The notes: generated from the sequence alone by a model not told the origin. DNA of 64,000 bases from CAWDZK01 sp963726615 (GCA_963726615.1 CAVSCX010000016.1:124001-188000); one strand, 5' to 3'; counted from the stretch's first letter, positions 17,084 to 29,114 are shown. Numbers and translations: made by a program.

Positions 17084-17099
17084 TCAGCAGCGGCTGACT
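17082..17099 (+). other. Hairpin between gyrB and gyrA
   Basis: AGTCAGC (17082-17088) and GCTGACT (17093-17099) form a perfect 7-base stem with a 4-base loop, overlapping the gyrB stop codon. There is no T run after it, so it is not a classic terminator. Confidence 0.5.
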
Positions 17100-17161
17100 G
17101 ACCCGCACCCGCACCACGTGGCCGCCGACGACCGCCGTACGCCCCGCTAGGAGAGACCTTC

Positions 17162-19789
<2,628 letters not shown>

Positions 19790-19814
19790 GGCACGTGACG
19801 AGGTGAACCGAGAC

Positions 19815-20306
19815 GTGAGCAGCAGCCAGACTTCCGGACGGGAGTGGCGTGCCGGTCCCCCGACCGCCACGATGCCTCCGGTGGCCGACACCCTGGCCGG
19901 CGCCGCGCAGGCCCGGTCCGCGGCCCGGGTGCGCGCCCGCCGGGCTCGCCTCGTGCTCAGCCGGGTCGACCCGTGGTCGGTCATGAAGCTGGCGTTCCTG
20001 CTCTCCATCGCCCTGGCGATCGTGGCCGTCGTGGCGGTCTTCGTGCTCTGGTCCGTCCTGGACGCCATGGGGGTGTTCGACTCGGTCGGCAGCACTGTCG
20101 AGAGCGTCACCAGGTCCAGTGACAACGCGCAGGGCATCAACATCCTCGACTACGTCGGGCTCGGCCGGGTGCTCTCGATCACCATGGTCCTGTCGGCCGT
20201 CAACGCCGTGCTGCTCACTGCCCTCTGCACGTTGTCGGCGTTCCTGTACAACATGGCCGCCAGCCTGGTCGGAGGCCTGCACCTGACCTTCACCGAGGAC
20301 GTCTGA
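19815..20306 (+). CDS. DUF3566 domain membrane protein
   Basis: A 163-residue membrane protein with two membrane helices (LAFLLSIALAIVAVVAVFVL and ITMVLSAVNAVLLTALC), of the DUF3566 family found directly after gyrA in actinobacteria. RVDPWSVMKLAFLLSIALAI is the typical entry to the domain. GTG 19815 is preferred over GTG 19803 because GAGGTGA lies 8 to 9 bases before it. Function not known; the ~22-base gap to gyrA suggests co-transcription. Confidence 0.85.
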   Translation: MSSSQTSGREWRAGPPTATMPPVADTLAGAAQARSAARVRARRARLVLSRVDPWSVMKLAFLLSIALAIVAVVAVFVLWSVLDAMGVFDSVGSTVESVTRSSDNAQGINILDYVGLGRVLSITMVLSAVNAVLLTALCTLSAFLYNMAASLVGGLHLTFTEDV

Positions 20307-20333
20307 GACACCGCCTGCCCGAGCGGTCTGGTT

Positions 20334-20349
20334 GCCGGCGTCAGCCGGC
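20334..20349 (+). terminator. Short GC hairpin after the DUF3566 gene
   Basis: GCCGGC-GTCA-GCCGGC forms a 6-base stem 28 bases after the stop. There is no T run, so termination here is only possible. Confidence 0.3.
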
Positions 20350-20356
20350 CCTGGGG

Positions 20357-20389
20357 TAGTCTTGCGCGGCACCGATGCGCTATCGGTGC
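20357..20389 (+). promoter_or_regulatory. tRNA-Ile leader: -10 box and perfect hairpin
   Basis: TAGTCT at 20357-20362 fits a -10 box. GCACCGAT (20369-20376) and ATCGGTGC (20382-20389) form a perfect 8-base stem with loop GCGCT, ending 10 bases before the tRNA. It would lie in the 5' leader removed by RNase P. Confidence 0.45.
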
Positions 20390-20399
20390 ATCATCCGTC

Positions 20400-20473
20400 G
20401 GGCCTATAGCTCAGTTGGTTAGAGCGCTGCCCTGATAAGGCAGAGGTCAGTGGTTCAAGTCCACTTAGGCCCA
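20400..20473 (+). tRNA. tRNA-Ile (GAT)
   Basis: A 74-base cloverleaf: acceptor GGGCCTA/TAGGCCC, D-arm AGCTCAGTTGGTTAGAGC, anticodon loop CTGATAA with GAT at 20434-20436, and T-loop GGTTCAAGTCC. No CCA is encoded. Confidence 0.97.
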
Positions 20474-20526
20474 CTCCGGCGGCCCGCCCGGCAGGGCTGG
20501 CCACCCCCGCAATCCAGGGAGGCGCC

Positions 20527-20646
20527 ATGAAGAAGCTGCTGGCACTGGTCGTGGCCGTGGCGGGTGTGCTCGCCTGGAAGAAGGTCACCGCCGACCGCGA
20601 CGCCGAGGCCGACCTCTGGGCCGAGGCAACGGACCGGGTCGACTGA
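20527..20646 (+). CDS. DLW-39 family microprotein
   Basis: A 39-residue reading frame, MKKLLALVVAVAGVLAWKKV then a charged tail with ADLWAEATD. It has one short hydrophobic N-terminal helix with a Lys-Lys start and a DLW motif near the end, which is how I recall the actinobacterial DLW-39 family, usually found between gyrA and a tRNA. GGGAGG lies 6 to 8 bases before the ATG. It sits between tRNA-Ile and tRNA-Ala. Function unknown. Confidence 0.85.
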   Translation: MKKLLALVVAVAGVLAWKKVTADRDAEADLWAEATDRVD

Positions 20647-20695
20647 CCGCTCCCCCACGCAGTGCGCCGCCGCCATGTCGGCGTCGGCGCACCAT

Positions 20696-20768
20696 GGGGA
20701 CGTAGCTCAACTGGCAGAGCACCGCCTTTGCAAGGCGGGGGTTGAGGGTTCGAGTCCCTTCGTCTCCA
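20696..20768 (+). tRNA. tRNA-Ala (TGC)
   Basis: A 73-base cloverleaf: acceptor GGGGACG/CGTCTCC (one G-T pair), D-arm AGCTCAACTGGCAGAGC, anticodon loop TTTGCAA with TGC at 20729-20731, and T-loop GGTTCGAGTCC. No CCA is encoded. Confidence 0.97.
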
Positions 20769-20776
20769 CGCATCGT

Positions 20777-20808
20777 CGCCGGCTGACGCCTGCGGGCATC
20801 AGCCGGCG
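20777..20808 (+). terminator. Strong hairpin after tRNA-Ala
   Basis: CGCCGGCTGA (20777-20786) and TCAGCCGGCG (20799-20808) form a perfect 10-base stem, with a further GCC/GGC pairing in the loop, starting 8 bases after the tRNA. There is no T run, as is common in high-GC genomes. It may stop transcription from both sides. Confidence 0.6.
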
Positions 20809-20890
20809 CCGCGGCCGGTCCATCAGTGCGGGCGCCCGCGCGCGTCGAGCAGAGCTCCGACGATCGGCCGGAGGCTGCAACGGTCCCGGG

Positions 20891-21703
20891 TCAACTGCCC
20901 GACGACGGGCGTTTCGCGCCCTTGGCGGCCGCTGCGGTGGTCTTCTTGGCGCGGGCCGGCGAGACCTTCTCGGTGGTCGCGGCCGGCGGCTGGTCGGCCG
21001 CCTCGTCGGCGGCGTCGGCCAGAGCCTCGTCGGGACCGGCACCGGCGGGGTCGTCGGTCGTCGTTGCCCCGGTGGTCGAGACGGCCGTCGCACCCGTGGC
21101 CCCCGCGGCGGCGCCCGGCGACGCGGCCGGACCGGGGACCGGCGAGGGGGGCGTCGGAGTCGTCCAGGCGTCGACCGGGTCCTGGGTGCGCGCGACCCAG
21201 GCCTTCCACCCGGCCCAGGCCGCCCCGAGAACGCCGGCGAGCATGACCAGCTTGCGCAGCCGGTGCTTCTTCTTGGGCTTCGGTGCTGCCACCTCGCCCC
21301 GGAGCGCGGCCAGGGCGGCGGCGCTGCGGTCGGCGATCTCGAGCCGTTGCGGCTCGGTGGCCGCCAGCGCCGTGGCGATGGCCCCGGTCACGGCCGGCAT
21401 GACGTCCGAGCGCACCTTCTCGACGGCGGGCTCGACCCTCGGCCCGGCCCACTCCTTCGCCGTGCCGACGTGCGGTGCGGCCCAGTCCTTGGCCGAGCTG
21501 ACCTTGGGGGCGGCCCAATCGACCGCGGTCTCGACCTTGGGCGCGGCCCAGTCGCGGGTGGCGTCGGCAGCGCGCACCGTGGCGTCGCGCGCGTCGGCGG
21601 CGACCGGTGCTACCGAGGCGGAAGCGTTCCTGCCTGCGGCGTCGAGCTTCTTGCGCGCTTTCTTCACGTCGGGGTTCTTCTTCATGGTCGTCAGGCGGGA
21701 CAC
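20891..21703 (-). CDS. Hypothetical protein with AAPKV-type repeats and one membrane helix
   Basis: A 270-residue protein that I cannot assign to a function. The N-terminal 110 residues hold imperfect 11-residue repeats (DWAAPKVETAV, DWAAPKVSSAK, DWAAPHVGTAK, EWAGPRVEPAV), likely amphipathic helices. A basic stretch PKPKKKHRLRK precedes one membrane helix (LVMLAGVLGAAWAGWKAWVA), and the C-terminal 90 residues are Pro/Ala/Thr-rich. The charge pattern suggests the repeats are cytoplasmic and the tail outside. GTG 21703 is chosen because GGAGG lies 6 bases upstream; MKKNPDV starts 6 codons later. Confidence 0.75.
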   Translation of the reverse strand: MSRLTTMKKNPDVKKARKKLDAAGRNASASVAPVAADARDATVRAADATRDWAAPKVETAVDWAAPKVSSAKDWAAPHVGTAKEWAGPRVEPAVEKVRSDVMPAVTGAIATALAATEPQRLEIADRSAAALAALRGEVAAPKPKKKHRLRKLVMLAGVLGAAWAGWKAWVARTQDPVDAWTTPTPPSPVPGPAASPGAAAGATGATAVSTTGATTTDDPAGAGPDEALADAADEAADQPPAATTEKVSPARAKKTTAAAAKGAKRPSSGS

Positions 21704-21867
21704 GGGGAACCTCCGGTCGGACGATCGAGTGTTCGGCTCCTGCCCAGAGTCCTCCGTGCGAAACCGGAGGTCCAGCCGGGGCGGTCGGCCGACGCGCGGC
21801 GCCCGGACGCGCGTGCGAGGATGGAGGACCACCGACTGACGACGAGCACGTGCGAGAAGGGACCCCA

Positions 21868-22398
21868 GTGGCCGAGGAGCTCTACGCCACCCTGAAGACC
21901 AACCGCGGCGACATCGTGGTGCAGCTGTTCCCGAACCACGCGCCCAAGACCGTCAGCAACTTCACCGAGCTGGCCGAGGGCGCGCGTGAGTGGGTCGACC
22001 CGGGCACCGGTGAGAAGAGCACGGCGCGGCTGTACGACGGGACTGTCTTCCACCGGGTCATCAGCGGTTTCATGATCCAGGGCGGCGACCCGCTCGGCAC
22101 CGGCACCGGCGGCCCCGGCTACAGGTTCGCCGACGAGTTCCACCCGGAGCTCGCCTTCGACCGGCCCTACCTGCTCGCGATGGCCAACGCGGGCCCGGGC
22201 ACGAACGGCTCGCAGTTCTTCATCACCGTCGGCGCGACCCCACACCTGAACCGCCGCCACACGATCTTCGGCGAGGTGGCCGACGGTCCCAGCCGGGAGA
22301 TCGTCGACGCGATCAGCACGACCGCCACCGGGCCCATGGACCGGCCCGTCGACGACGTGGTCATCGAGCGCGTCGTCGTCGAGCGCAAGCAGTCCTGA
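21868..22398 (+). CDS. ppiA: Peptidyl-prolyl cis-trans isomerase, cyclophilin type
   Basis: A 176-residue cytoplasmic cyclophilin without a signal peptide. It has the catalytic arginine region VFHRVISGFMIQGGDPLG, then GSQFFITVGATPHLNRRHTIFGEV, all canonical. The start is GTG 21868 after GAGAAGGG. It lies divergent from the preceding hypothetical gene and 5 bases before the rhomboid gene, in the usual actinobacterial position near gyrA. Confidence 0.95.
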   Translation: MAEELYATLKTNRGDIVVQLFPNHAPKTVSNFTELAEGAREWVDPGTGEKSTARLYDGTVFHRVISGFMIQGGDPLGTGTGGPGYRFADEFHPELAFDRPYLLAMANAGPGTNGSQFFITVGATPHLNRRHTIFGEVADGPSREIVDAISTTATGPMDRPVDDVVIERVVVERKQS

Positions 22399-22403
22399 CA
22401 CCG

Positions 22404-23318
22404 GTGTCCGACGCGGGCGGCGAGGCCCCCGGGACCGCCGGCAGCGGCGGACCGGGAGACGGGTCCGGCCCGCCGGCCGACCCCGCCGTCTGCTACCGGC
22501 ATCCCGACCGCGAGGCGCACATCCGCTGCGTCCGCTGCGAACGGCGGATCTGTCCCGACTGCATGGTCCCGGCCTCCGTCGGCTTCCAGTGCCCCGAGTG
22601 CGTGCGCGAGGGCAACAAGTCGTTGCGGGTGGCCACCACCGTGTTCGGGGGTCGCGTCAGCAGCGACCCCGGCTACGTCAGCAAGCTGCTGATCGGCCTC
22701 AACGTCGTCGCGTTCGTCCTCCAGACCGCCGTCGGCCCCACGATCGAGCACCGCTTCTGGCTGATCGGCGGTCCGGTCTTCGACCCACGGCTGGGTGAGG
22801 CCGTCGGTGTGGCCGACGGCGAGTACTGGCGACTGCTCACCGCGGCGTTCCTGCACGGTGGCGTGGTGCACCTGCTGCTCAACATGTATGCCTTGTACCT
22901 GTTCGGTCCGCCGCTCGAGGCGGCGCTCGGCCGAGCGCGGTTCGCGGCGCTCTACCTCGTCGCCGCCGTCGGCGGCAGCGCGACGTCGTACGCCGTGGCG
23001 GGACCAGGACAGCCCTCGCTGGGCGCGTCCGGCGCCGTGTTCGGACTCCTCGGTGCCTTCTTCGTCGTCAACCGACGGCTCGGGCGGGACTCCACCGGAC
23101 TGTTCGTCCTGCTGGCCATCAACCTCGCCTTCGGGTTCATCGCCCCCAACATCGACTGGCGGGCCCACCTCGGCGGCCTCGTGACCGGCGGGCTGTGCGC
23201 CATCGCCATCGCGTATGCCCCGCAGCGCAGCCGGACGGTGCTCCAGGCGGCCGGGATCGTGCTCGTCCTCCTGCTCGTCGTCGTCGTCGTCGCGCTCCGG
23301 ACGCTGAGCCTGCGATGA
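22404..23318 (+). CDS. Rhomboid family intramembrane serine protease with N-terminal zinc-finger-like domain
   Basis: A 304-residue membrane protease. The first 75 residues hold a Cys/His-rich B-box-like module (CYRHPDREAHIRCVRCERRI, CPDC, CPECV). Six or so membrane helices follow, with the oxyanion-loop motif LLNMYALYLFG, the catalytic serine in LGASGAVFG (about residue 208) and the catalytic histidine in WRAHLGGL (about residue 254). Substrates are unknown. The stop overlaps the next gene by 4 bases. Confidence 0.93.
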   Translation: MSDAGGEAPGTAGSGGPGDGSGPPADPAVCYRHPDREAHIRCVRCERRICPDCMVPASVGFQCPECVREGNKSLRVATTVFGGRVSSDPGYVSKLLIGLNVVAFVLQTAVGPTIEHRFWLIGGPVFDPRLGEAVGVADGEYWRLLTAAFLHGGVVHLLLNMYALYLFGPPLEAALGRARFAALYLVAAVGGSATSYAVAGPGQPSLGASGAVFGLLGAFFVVNRRLGRDSTGLFVLLAINLAFGFIAPNIDWRAHLGGLVTGGLCAIAIAYAPQRSRTVLQAAGIVLVLLLVVVVVALRTLSLR

Positions 23319-24457
23319 CCGGGCGGGACGCCGTCGTCGTCGACGCGGTCCGGACTCCCGTGGGGAAGCGCAACGGCGCGCTGGCCGGGGTTCACCCGGT
23401 GGACCTGTCCGCGCACGTGCTCGACGCCCTCGTGGCTCGCACCGGGCTGGACCCGGCGCTGGTGGACGACGTGATCTGGGGCTGCGTCTCGCAGACCGGC
23501 GAGCAGGCGGTCAACGTCGGGCGCAACGCGCTGCTTGCGTCCGGCTGGCCGGAGGACGTCGTGGGCGTGACCCTCGACCGGCAGTGCGGCTCGTCCCAGC
23601 AGGCGGTGCACTTCGCCGCCGCCGGCGTGATCTCCGGGCAGTACGACATCGCCGTGGCGGGTGGGGTCGAGTCGATGTCCCGGGTGCCGATGCTGTCCAC
23701 CGTCACCCAGGGGCCGGGCGAGCCGTTCGGCCCGCGGATGCTCGACCGGTACCCCGGCGGGCTGGTGCCCCAGGGCGTCAGCGCCGAGCTCATCGCCGAG
23801 CGGTGGGGGCTGGGCCGTGAGCAGCTTGACGAGATCGCCGTGCGCTCACACGCCAGGGCGGCAGCGGCCCGGGCCTCCGGAGGGTTCGACGGCGAGCTCG
23901 CGCCGGTGGCCGGCGTCGAGGTCGACGAGGGGGTCCGGCCGGACACCACGCTGGAGACCCTCGCCGGGCTGCCCCCGGCGTTCCGGGCCGGCGGCGTGGT
24001 GACCGCCGGCAACTCCTCGCAGATCTCCGACGGGGCGGCCGCCCTGCTGGTGACGACCTCGGACGTGGCCGCCAGGCACGGGTGGGCGCCGCTGGCCCGG
24101 CTGCACGCCTTCGCCACAGCCGGCGTGGACCCGGTGATCATGCTCACCGCCCCGATCCCGGCGACGGCGCGGGTGCTCGAGCGGGCCGGGCTGAGCCTGG
24201 ACGACATCGACGCGTTCGAGGTCAACGAGGCGTTCGCGTCGGTGCCGGCCGCGTGGCTTGCCGAGACCGGGGCCGATCCGGCCCGGCTGAACCCCCGTGG
24301 CGGCGCGATCGCGCTGGGGCACCCCCTGGGCGGCTCCGGTGCCCGGCTGATGACGACGCTGGTGCACCACCTGGTGCAGACCGGCGGACGCTGGGGGCTG
24401 CAGACCATGTGCGAGGGCGGCGGGATGGCCAACGCCACCGTCCTCGAGCGCCTCTGA
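23315..24457 (+). CDS. Thiolase family protein (acetyl-CoA C-acetyltransferase)
   Basis: Catalyses thiolytic cleavage of 3-ketoacyl-CoA or condensation of acetyl-CoA. The 380-residue protein has the acyl-accepting cysteine in LDRQCGSSQQAVHFAA (about residue 90), the NEAFASVPAAW motif, the histidine of ALGHPLGGSGAR, and the proton-donor cysteine in TMCEGGGMANA (about residue 365). The start ATG 23315 overlaps the rhomboid stop (ATGA). Biosynthetic or degradative use cannot be told. Confidence 0.93.
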   Translation: MTGRDAVVVDAVRTPVGKRNGALAGVHPVDLSAHVLDALVARTGLDPALVDDVIWGCVSQTGEQAVNVGRNALLASGWPEDVVGVTLDRQCGSSQQAVHFAAAGVISGQYDIAVAGGVESMSRVPMLSTVTQGPGEPFGPRMLDRYPGGLVPQGVSAELIAERWGLGREQLDEIAVRSHARAAAARASGGFDGELAPVAGVEVDEGVRPDTTLETLAGLPPAFRAGGVVTAGNSSQISDGAAALLVTTSDVAARHGWAPLARLHAFATAGVDPVIMLTAPIPATARVLERAGLSLDDIDAFEVNEAFASVPAAWLAETGADPARLNPRGGAIALGHPLGGSGARLMTTLVHHLVQTGGRWGLQTMCEGGGMANATVLERL

Positions 24458-24644
24458 CCCGCGGCGCCTCCCTGGCCGGTGCGGCTGCGCGGAGAGTTGT
24501 CCACAGTGGGGATAACCGGTGTGGATGACTTACACGGGTGTGTTTCCGCAGGTCGGGCGGCTGGTCACCCGCCGACACCCGGCTGTCCAGATCGCCGCGT
24601 GCGGACGCCGCCGGTGCGGTTCCGGCGGGGGCAGCCCCGGCGGC
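24458..24644. promoter_or_regulatory. DnaA-box cluster between converging genes
   Basis: This 187-base gap lies between the ends of the thiolase gene and crgA, so no promoter is expected. It holds a perfect DnaA box TTGTCCACA at 24497-24505, TGGGGATAA at 24507-24515 and TGTGGATGA at 24520-24528, three boxes in 32 bases. It may bind DnaA for titration or origin control (inference). Confidence 0.6.
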
Positions 24645-24896
24645 TCACTTCCAGCGGGTGGAGAGCATGAAGCCGACGATGATGAAGCCGAAGCCGATGC
24701 CCATGTTCCACAGGCCGATGGCACCGATCGGGTAGTCGGTCTGGGTCACGTAGTACGTCACGACCCACAGCAGCCCGAGGACGAAGCAGCCGACCATCAC
24801 CGGGACCAGCCAGGGCGGTGAGCCGACCCGGACGGCCTTGGGGGTGCCCTCCGGTGGCACGTAGGCGTTGCGGCGGCGGATGCGGGACTTGGGCAC
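24645..24896 (-). CDS. crgA: Cell division protein CrgA
   Basis: CrgA is a small septum protein that recruits wall synthesis enzymes and in Streptomyces inhibits Z-ring formation. The 83-residue product has the basic N-terminus PKSRIRRRNAYVPPEG and two membrane helices (WLVPVMVGCFVLGLLWVVTY and GIGFGFIIVGFML) separated by the short loop TQTDYPIGAIGLWN. It ends STRWK, as usual. The start is GTG 24896 with GAGGAG upstream. Confidence 0.95.
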   Translation of the reverse strand: MPKSRIRRRNAYVPPEGTPKAVRVGSPPWLVPVMVGCFVLGLLWVVTYYVTQTDYPIGAIGLWNMGIGFGFIIVGFMLSTRWK

Positions 24897-25096
24897 CGGA
24901 CGAGCTCCTCGGACCTTCGGGTTCGGGCGGGTGTCGGATCGCCCGGCGGGGTGACGACGGGCTCCGTCGGGCACCGCCAGCGGGTGCCGTTCGTCGGTTA
25001 GCGTAGTCGTCGGGTGTGCTCCCGAGCGTCAAGGGCGCGACAGTCGCCCCGGGACCTGTTCCGGTCCCGTCCGTCCCCGTCCAGCGAGGAGGCCCG

Positions 25097-25819
25097 GTGC
25101 GAGCGCTCTGGCGGGTCGTCACACCGCTGGCGTTCGGCGCGGCGGGAGCCCTCTTCGTCACCAGCGCCGGGGCCGCCAACGGGGGGCAGCTGCGAGGGAC
25201 GCGCGGCGACCTCGGGGACCTGATCCGGGCCGAGCAGCGTGAGGCCGACACCCTGACCGACCGGGTCCAGAAGCTGCGGGAGCAGGTCGACCAGGCAACC
25301 AGTGGGGCCGGTGCCACCGACCGCAGGGTTGCGTCGGCCCAGCGCCAGGCCCGGTCCCTCGAGCTCGCCGCAGGCACCGCGGCCGTGACCGGGCCGAGCG
25401 TCACCGTGACCCTGGACGACGCGCCACGCTCGGCCGACCGGCTGCTCCCCGAAGGCGCCACGCCGGACGACGTCGTCGTGCACCAGCAGGACCTGCAGGC
25501 CGTGGTGAACGCCCTGTGGGCAGGGGGGGCCGAGGCGATGCAGATCATGGACCAGCGGGTGATCGCCACCAGCGCCGTGCGCTGCGTCGGCAACACGCTG
25601 ATCCTGCAGGGCAGGGTCTACTCGCCGCCGTACGTCGTCACCGCGATCGGCTCCCCCGAGCGGCTCGGGCAGGCGCTCGAGGACGCCCCGCTGGTGCAGG
25701 TCTACCGCTACTACGTGGACCGCTTCGGCCTGGGTTACCAGACGGAGGCGTCGACGAAGACGGCGCTCCCGGCCTACGAGGGCTCGCTCGTCCTGCGCTA
25801 CGCCCGGGCCGGGACGTGA
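25097..25819 (+). CDS. DUF881 family protein
   Basis: A 240-residue protein of the DUF881 family, common in actinobacteria between crgA and a sortase. It has an N-terminal membrane anchor (TPLAFGAAGALFVTSAGA), a coiled coil (LIRAEQREADTLTDRVQKLR) and the DUF881 core (VTGPSVTVTLDDAP, GATPDDVVVHQQDLQAVVNALWA). The anchor suggests an outer-face location. AGGAGG sits 5 bases before GTG 25097, which decides that start over the upstream one at 25016. Function unknown. Confidence 0.9.
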   Translation: MRALWRVVTPLAFGAAGALFVTSAGAANGGQLRGTRGDLGDLIRAEQREADTLTDRVQKLREQVDQATSGAGATDRRVASAQRQARSLELAAGTAAVTGPSVTVTLDDAPRSADRLLPEGATPDDVVVHQQDLQAVVNALWAGGAEAMQIMDQRVIATSAVRCVGNTLILQGRVYSPPYVVTAIGSPERLGQALEDAPLVQVYRYYVDRFGLGYQTEASTKTALPAYEGSLVLRYARAGT

Positions 25820-26499
25820 TGCGCGGCCTGCTGCGCGGTGTCGGCGAGCTGCTCATCACGGCGGGACTGGTGCTGCTGCTCTTCGTCGCCTACCAGCTCG
25901 TCTGGACGAACTACGAGGCGCAGCGGCGCACCGACCAGGTGGCCGGCGACCTCCGGGACGCCTGGTCCCGCCCGGCGCGCAGCACCACGGGGGCCACCGC
26001 CGGACCGGCCAAGGTCGACTTCGGGACGGGGATCGCGTTCCTGCACATCCCCCGGCTGGGCCGGAGCTGGTCGGTGCCGGTCGTGGAGGGCGTGGAGCTG
26101 CCGGACCTCGCCCGCGGGGTCGGCCACTACCCGGACACGGCCCGGCCCGGCCAGGTCGGCAACTTCGCGGTGGCCGGCCACCGGGCCACCAACGGGGAGC
26201 CGTTCGCCTACCTCGACCGCCTGCGCCCGGGGGACGTCGTGGTCGCGGAGACCCGCCGCCGGTGGTTCACCTATGTCGTCGACAGCACCCGGATCGTGTC
26301 ACCGAGCTCGACCTGGGTGCTGGACCCGGTGCCCGGCAGGCCGGCGGAGGAGCCGACCCAGCAGCTGCTCACGCTGACGACGTGCAACCCTCGGTGGGCG
26401 TCCTACCAGCGACTGATCGTCTTCGGGCACCTCGAGGAGACCCGGACCCGGCGGGACGGGCCGCCGGCCGACCTGGCCCGGACCGGAGGGACAGCCTGA
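25819..26499 (+). CDS. srtE: Class E sortase
   Basis: Sortases are membrane transpeptidases that attach proteins to the cell wall; class E enzymes of actinobacteria favour LAXTG-type signals. The 226-residue protein has one N-terminal membrane helix (LLITAGLVLLLFVAYQLVW), the catalytic histidine in FAVAGHRATNG (about residue 119), the catalytic cysteine in LLTLTTCNPRW (about residue 188) and an arginine in SYQRLIVFG. The start ATG 25819 shares one base with the DUF881 stop. Confidence 0.93.
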   Translation: MRGLLRGVGELLITAGLVLLLFVAYQLVWTNYEAQRRTDQVAGDLRDAWSRPARSTTGATAGPAKVDFGTGIAFLHIPRLGRSWSVPVVEGVELPDLARGVGHYPDTARPGQVGNFAVAGHRATNGEPFAYLDRLRPGDVVVAETRRRWFTYVVDSTRIVSPSSTWVLDPVPGRPAEEPTQQLLTLTTCNPRWASYQRLIVFGHLEETRTRRDGPPADLARTGGTA

Positions 26500-26657
26500 T
26501 GTACGCGTGGATCTGGCGGCACCTGCCGGGCCCGTGGCCGGTGCGTGGCCTGCTCGCCGCCGCTCTCGTCGCGGCCGTCGTGCTGGTGCTCTTCACCACC
26601 CTGTTCCCCTGGGCGGAGGACTCGCTGCCGTTCCTCAAGGTGACGGTGGACCAGTGA
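26499..26657 (+). CDS. Small membrane protein
   Basis: A 52-residue protein with one membrane helix (GLLAAALVAAVVLVLFTTLF) flanked by the aromatic N-terminus MYAWIWRHLPGPWPVRG and a short C-terminal tail WAEDSLPFLKVTVDQ. Its ATG shares a base with the sortase stop, and its stop overlaps the next gene by 4 bases, so it is translated within a coupled operon. Similar small proteins occur at this place in related genomes; function unknown. Confidence 0.85.
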   Translation: MYAWIWRHLPGPWPVRGLLAAALVAAVVLVLFTTLFPWAEDSLPFLKVTVDQ

Positions 26658-27319
26658 CGGCGGACCGGTTGCCGGTGGAGCAGGACGCGGTGCGCCCGCG
26701 GCGGATCCTGGTCGTCGACAACTACGACAGCTTCGTCTTCAACCTCGTGCAGTACCTCGCCCAGCTGGGGGCGAGCTGCACGGTGCTGCGCAACGACGAG
26801 GTGGCCGCCGGGGACGCCCGGTCCTACGACGGTGTCCTGCTCAGCCCGGGGCCGGGCGTCCCGGAGAAGGCCGGGGTCTGCGTCGACCTCGTCCGCGAGG
26901 TGGCGGGAGAGGTCCCGGTGCTGGGTGTCTGTCTTGGGCACCAGGCCATCGCGGTCGCGTACGGCGCCGTCGTGGAGCGAGCCCCGGAGCTCCTGCACGG
27001 CAAGACGAGCGAGGTACGCCACGACGGGGCCGGCGTGCTGGCCGGCCTGCCCTCGCCGTTCACCGCGACCCGCTACCACTCCCTGGCCGTGCGCGAGGAC
27101 AGCCTCCCATCGGACCTGGAGGTCACCGGCAGCACGGCCAGCGGCATCGTGATGGCGGTGCGGCACCGGGAGCTGGCGGTCGAAGGCGTGCAGTTCCACC
27201 CCGAGTCCGTCCTCACCGAGGGCGGGCACCGGATGCTGGCGACCTGGCTGGCCGTCTGCGGCGACCCGGACGCGCCGGACCGGGCGGTCGGGCTCGCCCC
27301 GGTCGTCACCCGCGCCTGA
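26654..27319 (+). CDS. pabA: Aminodeoxychorismate/anthranilate synthase component II (glutamine amidotransferase)
   Basis: Class I glutamine amidotransferase providing ammonia for aminodeoxychorismate (folate) or anthranilate (tryptophan) synthesis. The 221-residue protein has ILVVDNYDSFVFNLVQYLAQ, the oxyanion motif LLSPGPGVP, the catalytic cysteine in VLGVCLGHQAIA and the His/Glu pair in GVQFHPESVLTEGG. No partner component I gene is in the window, so PabA versus TrpG is open; the location next to sortase and pknB is typical for the gene named pabA or trpG. Confidence 0.92.
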   Translation: MTADRLPVEQDAVRPRRILVVDNYDSFVFNLVQYLAQLGASCTVLRNDEVAAGDARSYDGVLLSPGPGVPEKAGVCVDLVREVAGEVPVLGVCLGHQAIAVAYGAVVERAPELLHGKTSEVRHDGAGVLAGLPSPFTATRYHSLAVREDSLPSDLEVTGSTASGIVMAVRHRELAVEGVQFHPESVLTEGGHRMLATWLAVCGDPDAPDRAVGLAPVVTRA

Positions 27320-27353
27320 GGCCACTCGACGATCTGCGACGGGTGGGCGCTGG

Positions 27354-29110
<1,757 letters not shown>

Positions 29111-29114
<4 letters not shown>

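Noticed and set aside
20341..20400. Attachment site for an integrated element at tRNA-Ile
   Set aside because: No duplicated tRNA 3' end was seen nearby, and the flanking genes are the conserved core order.
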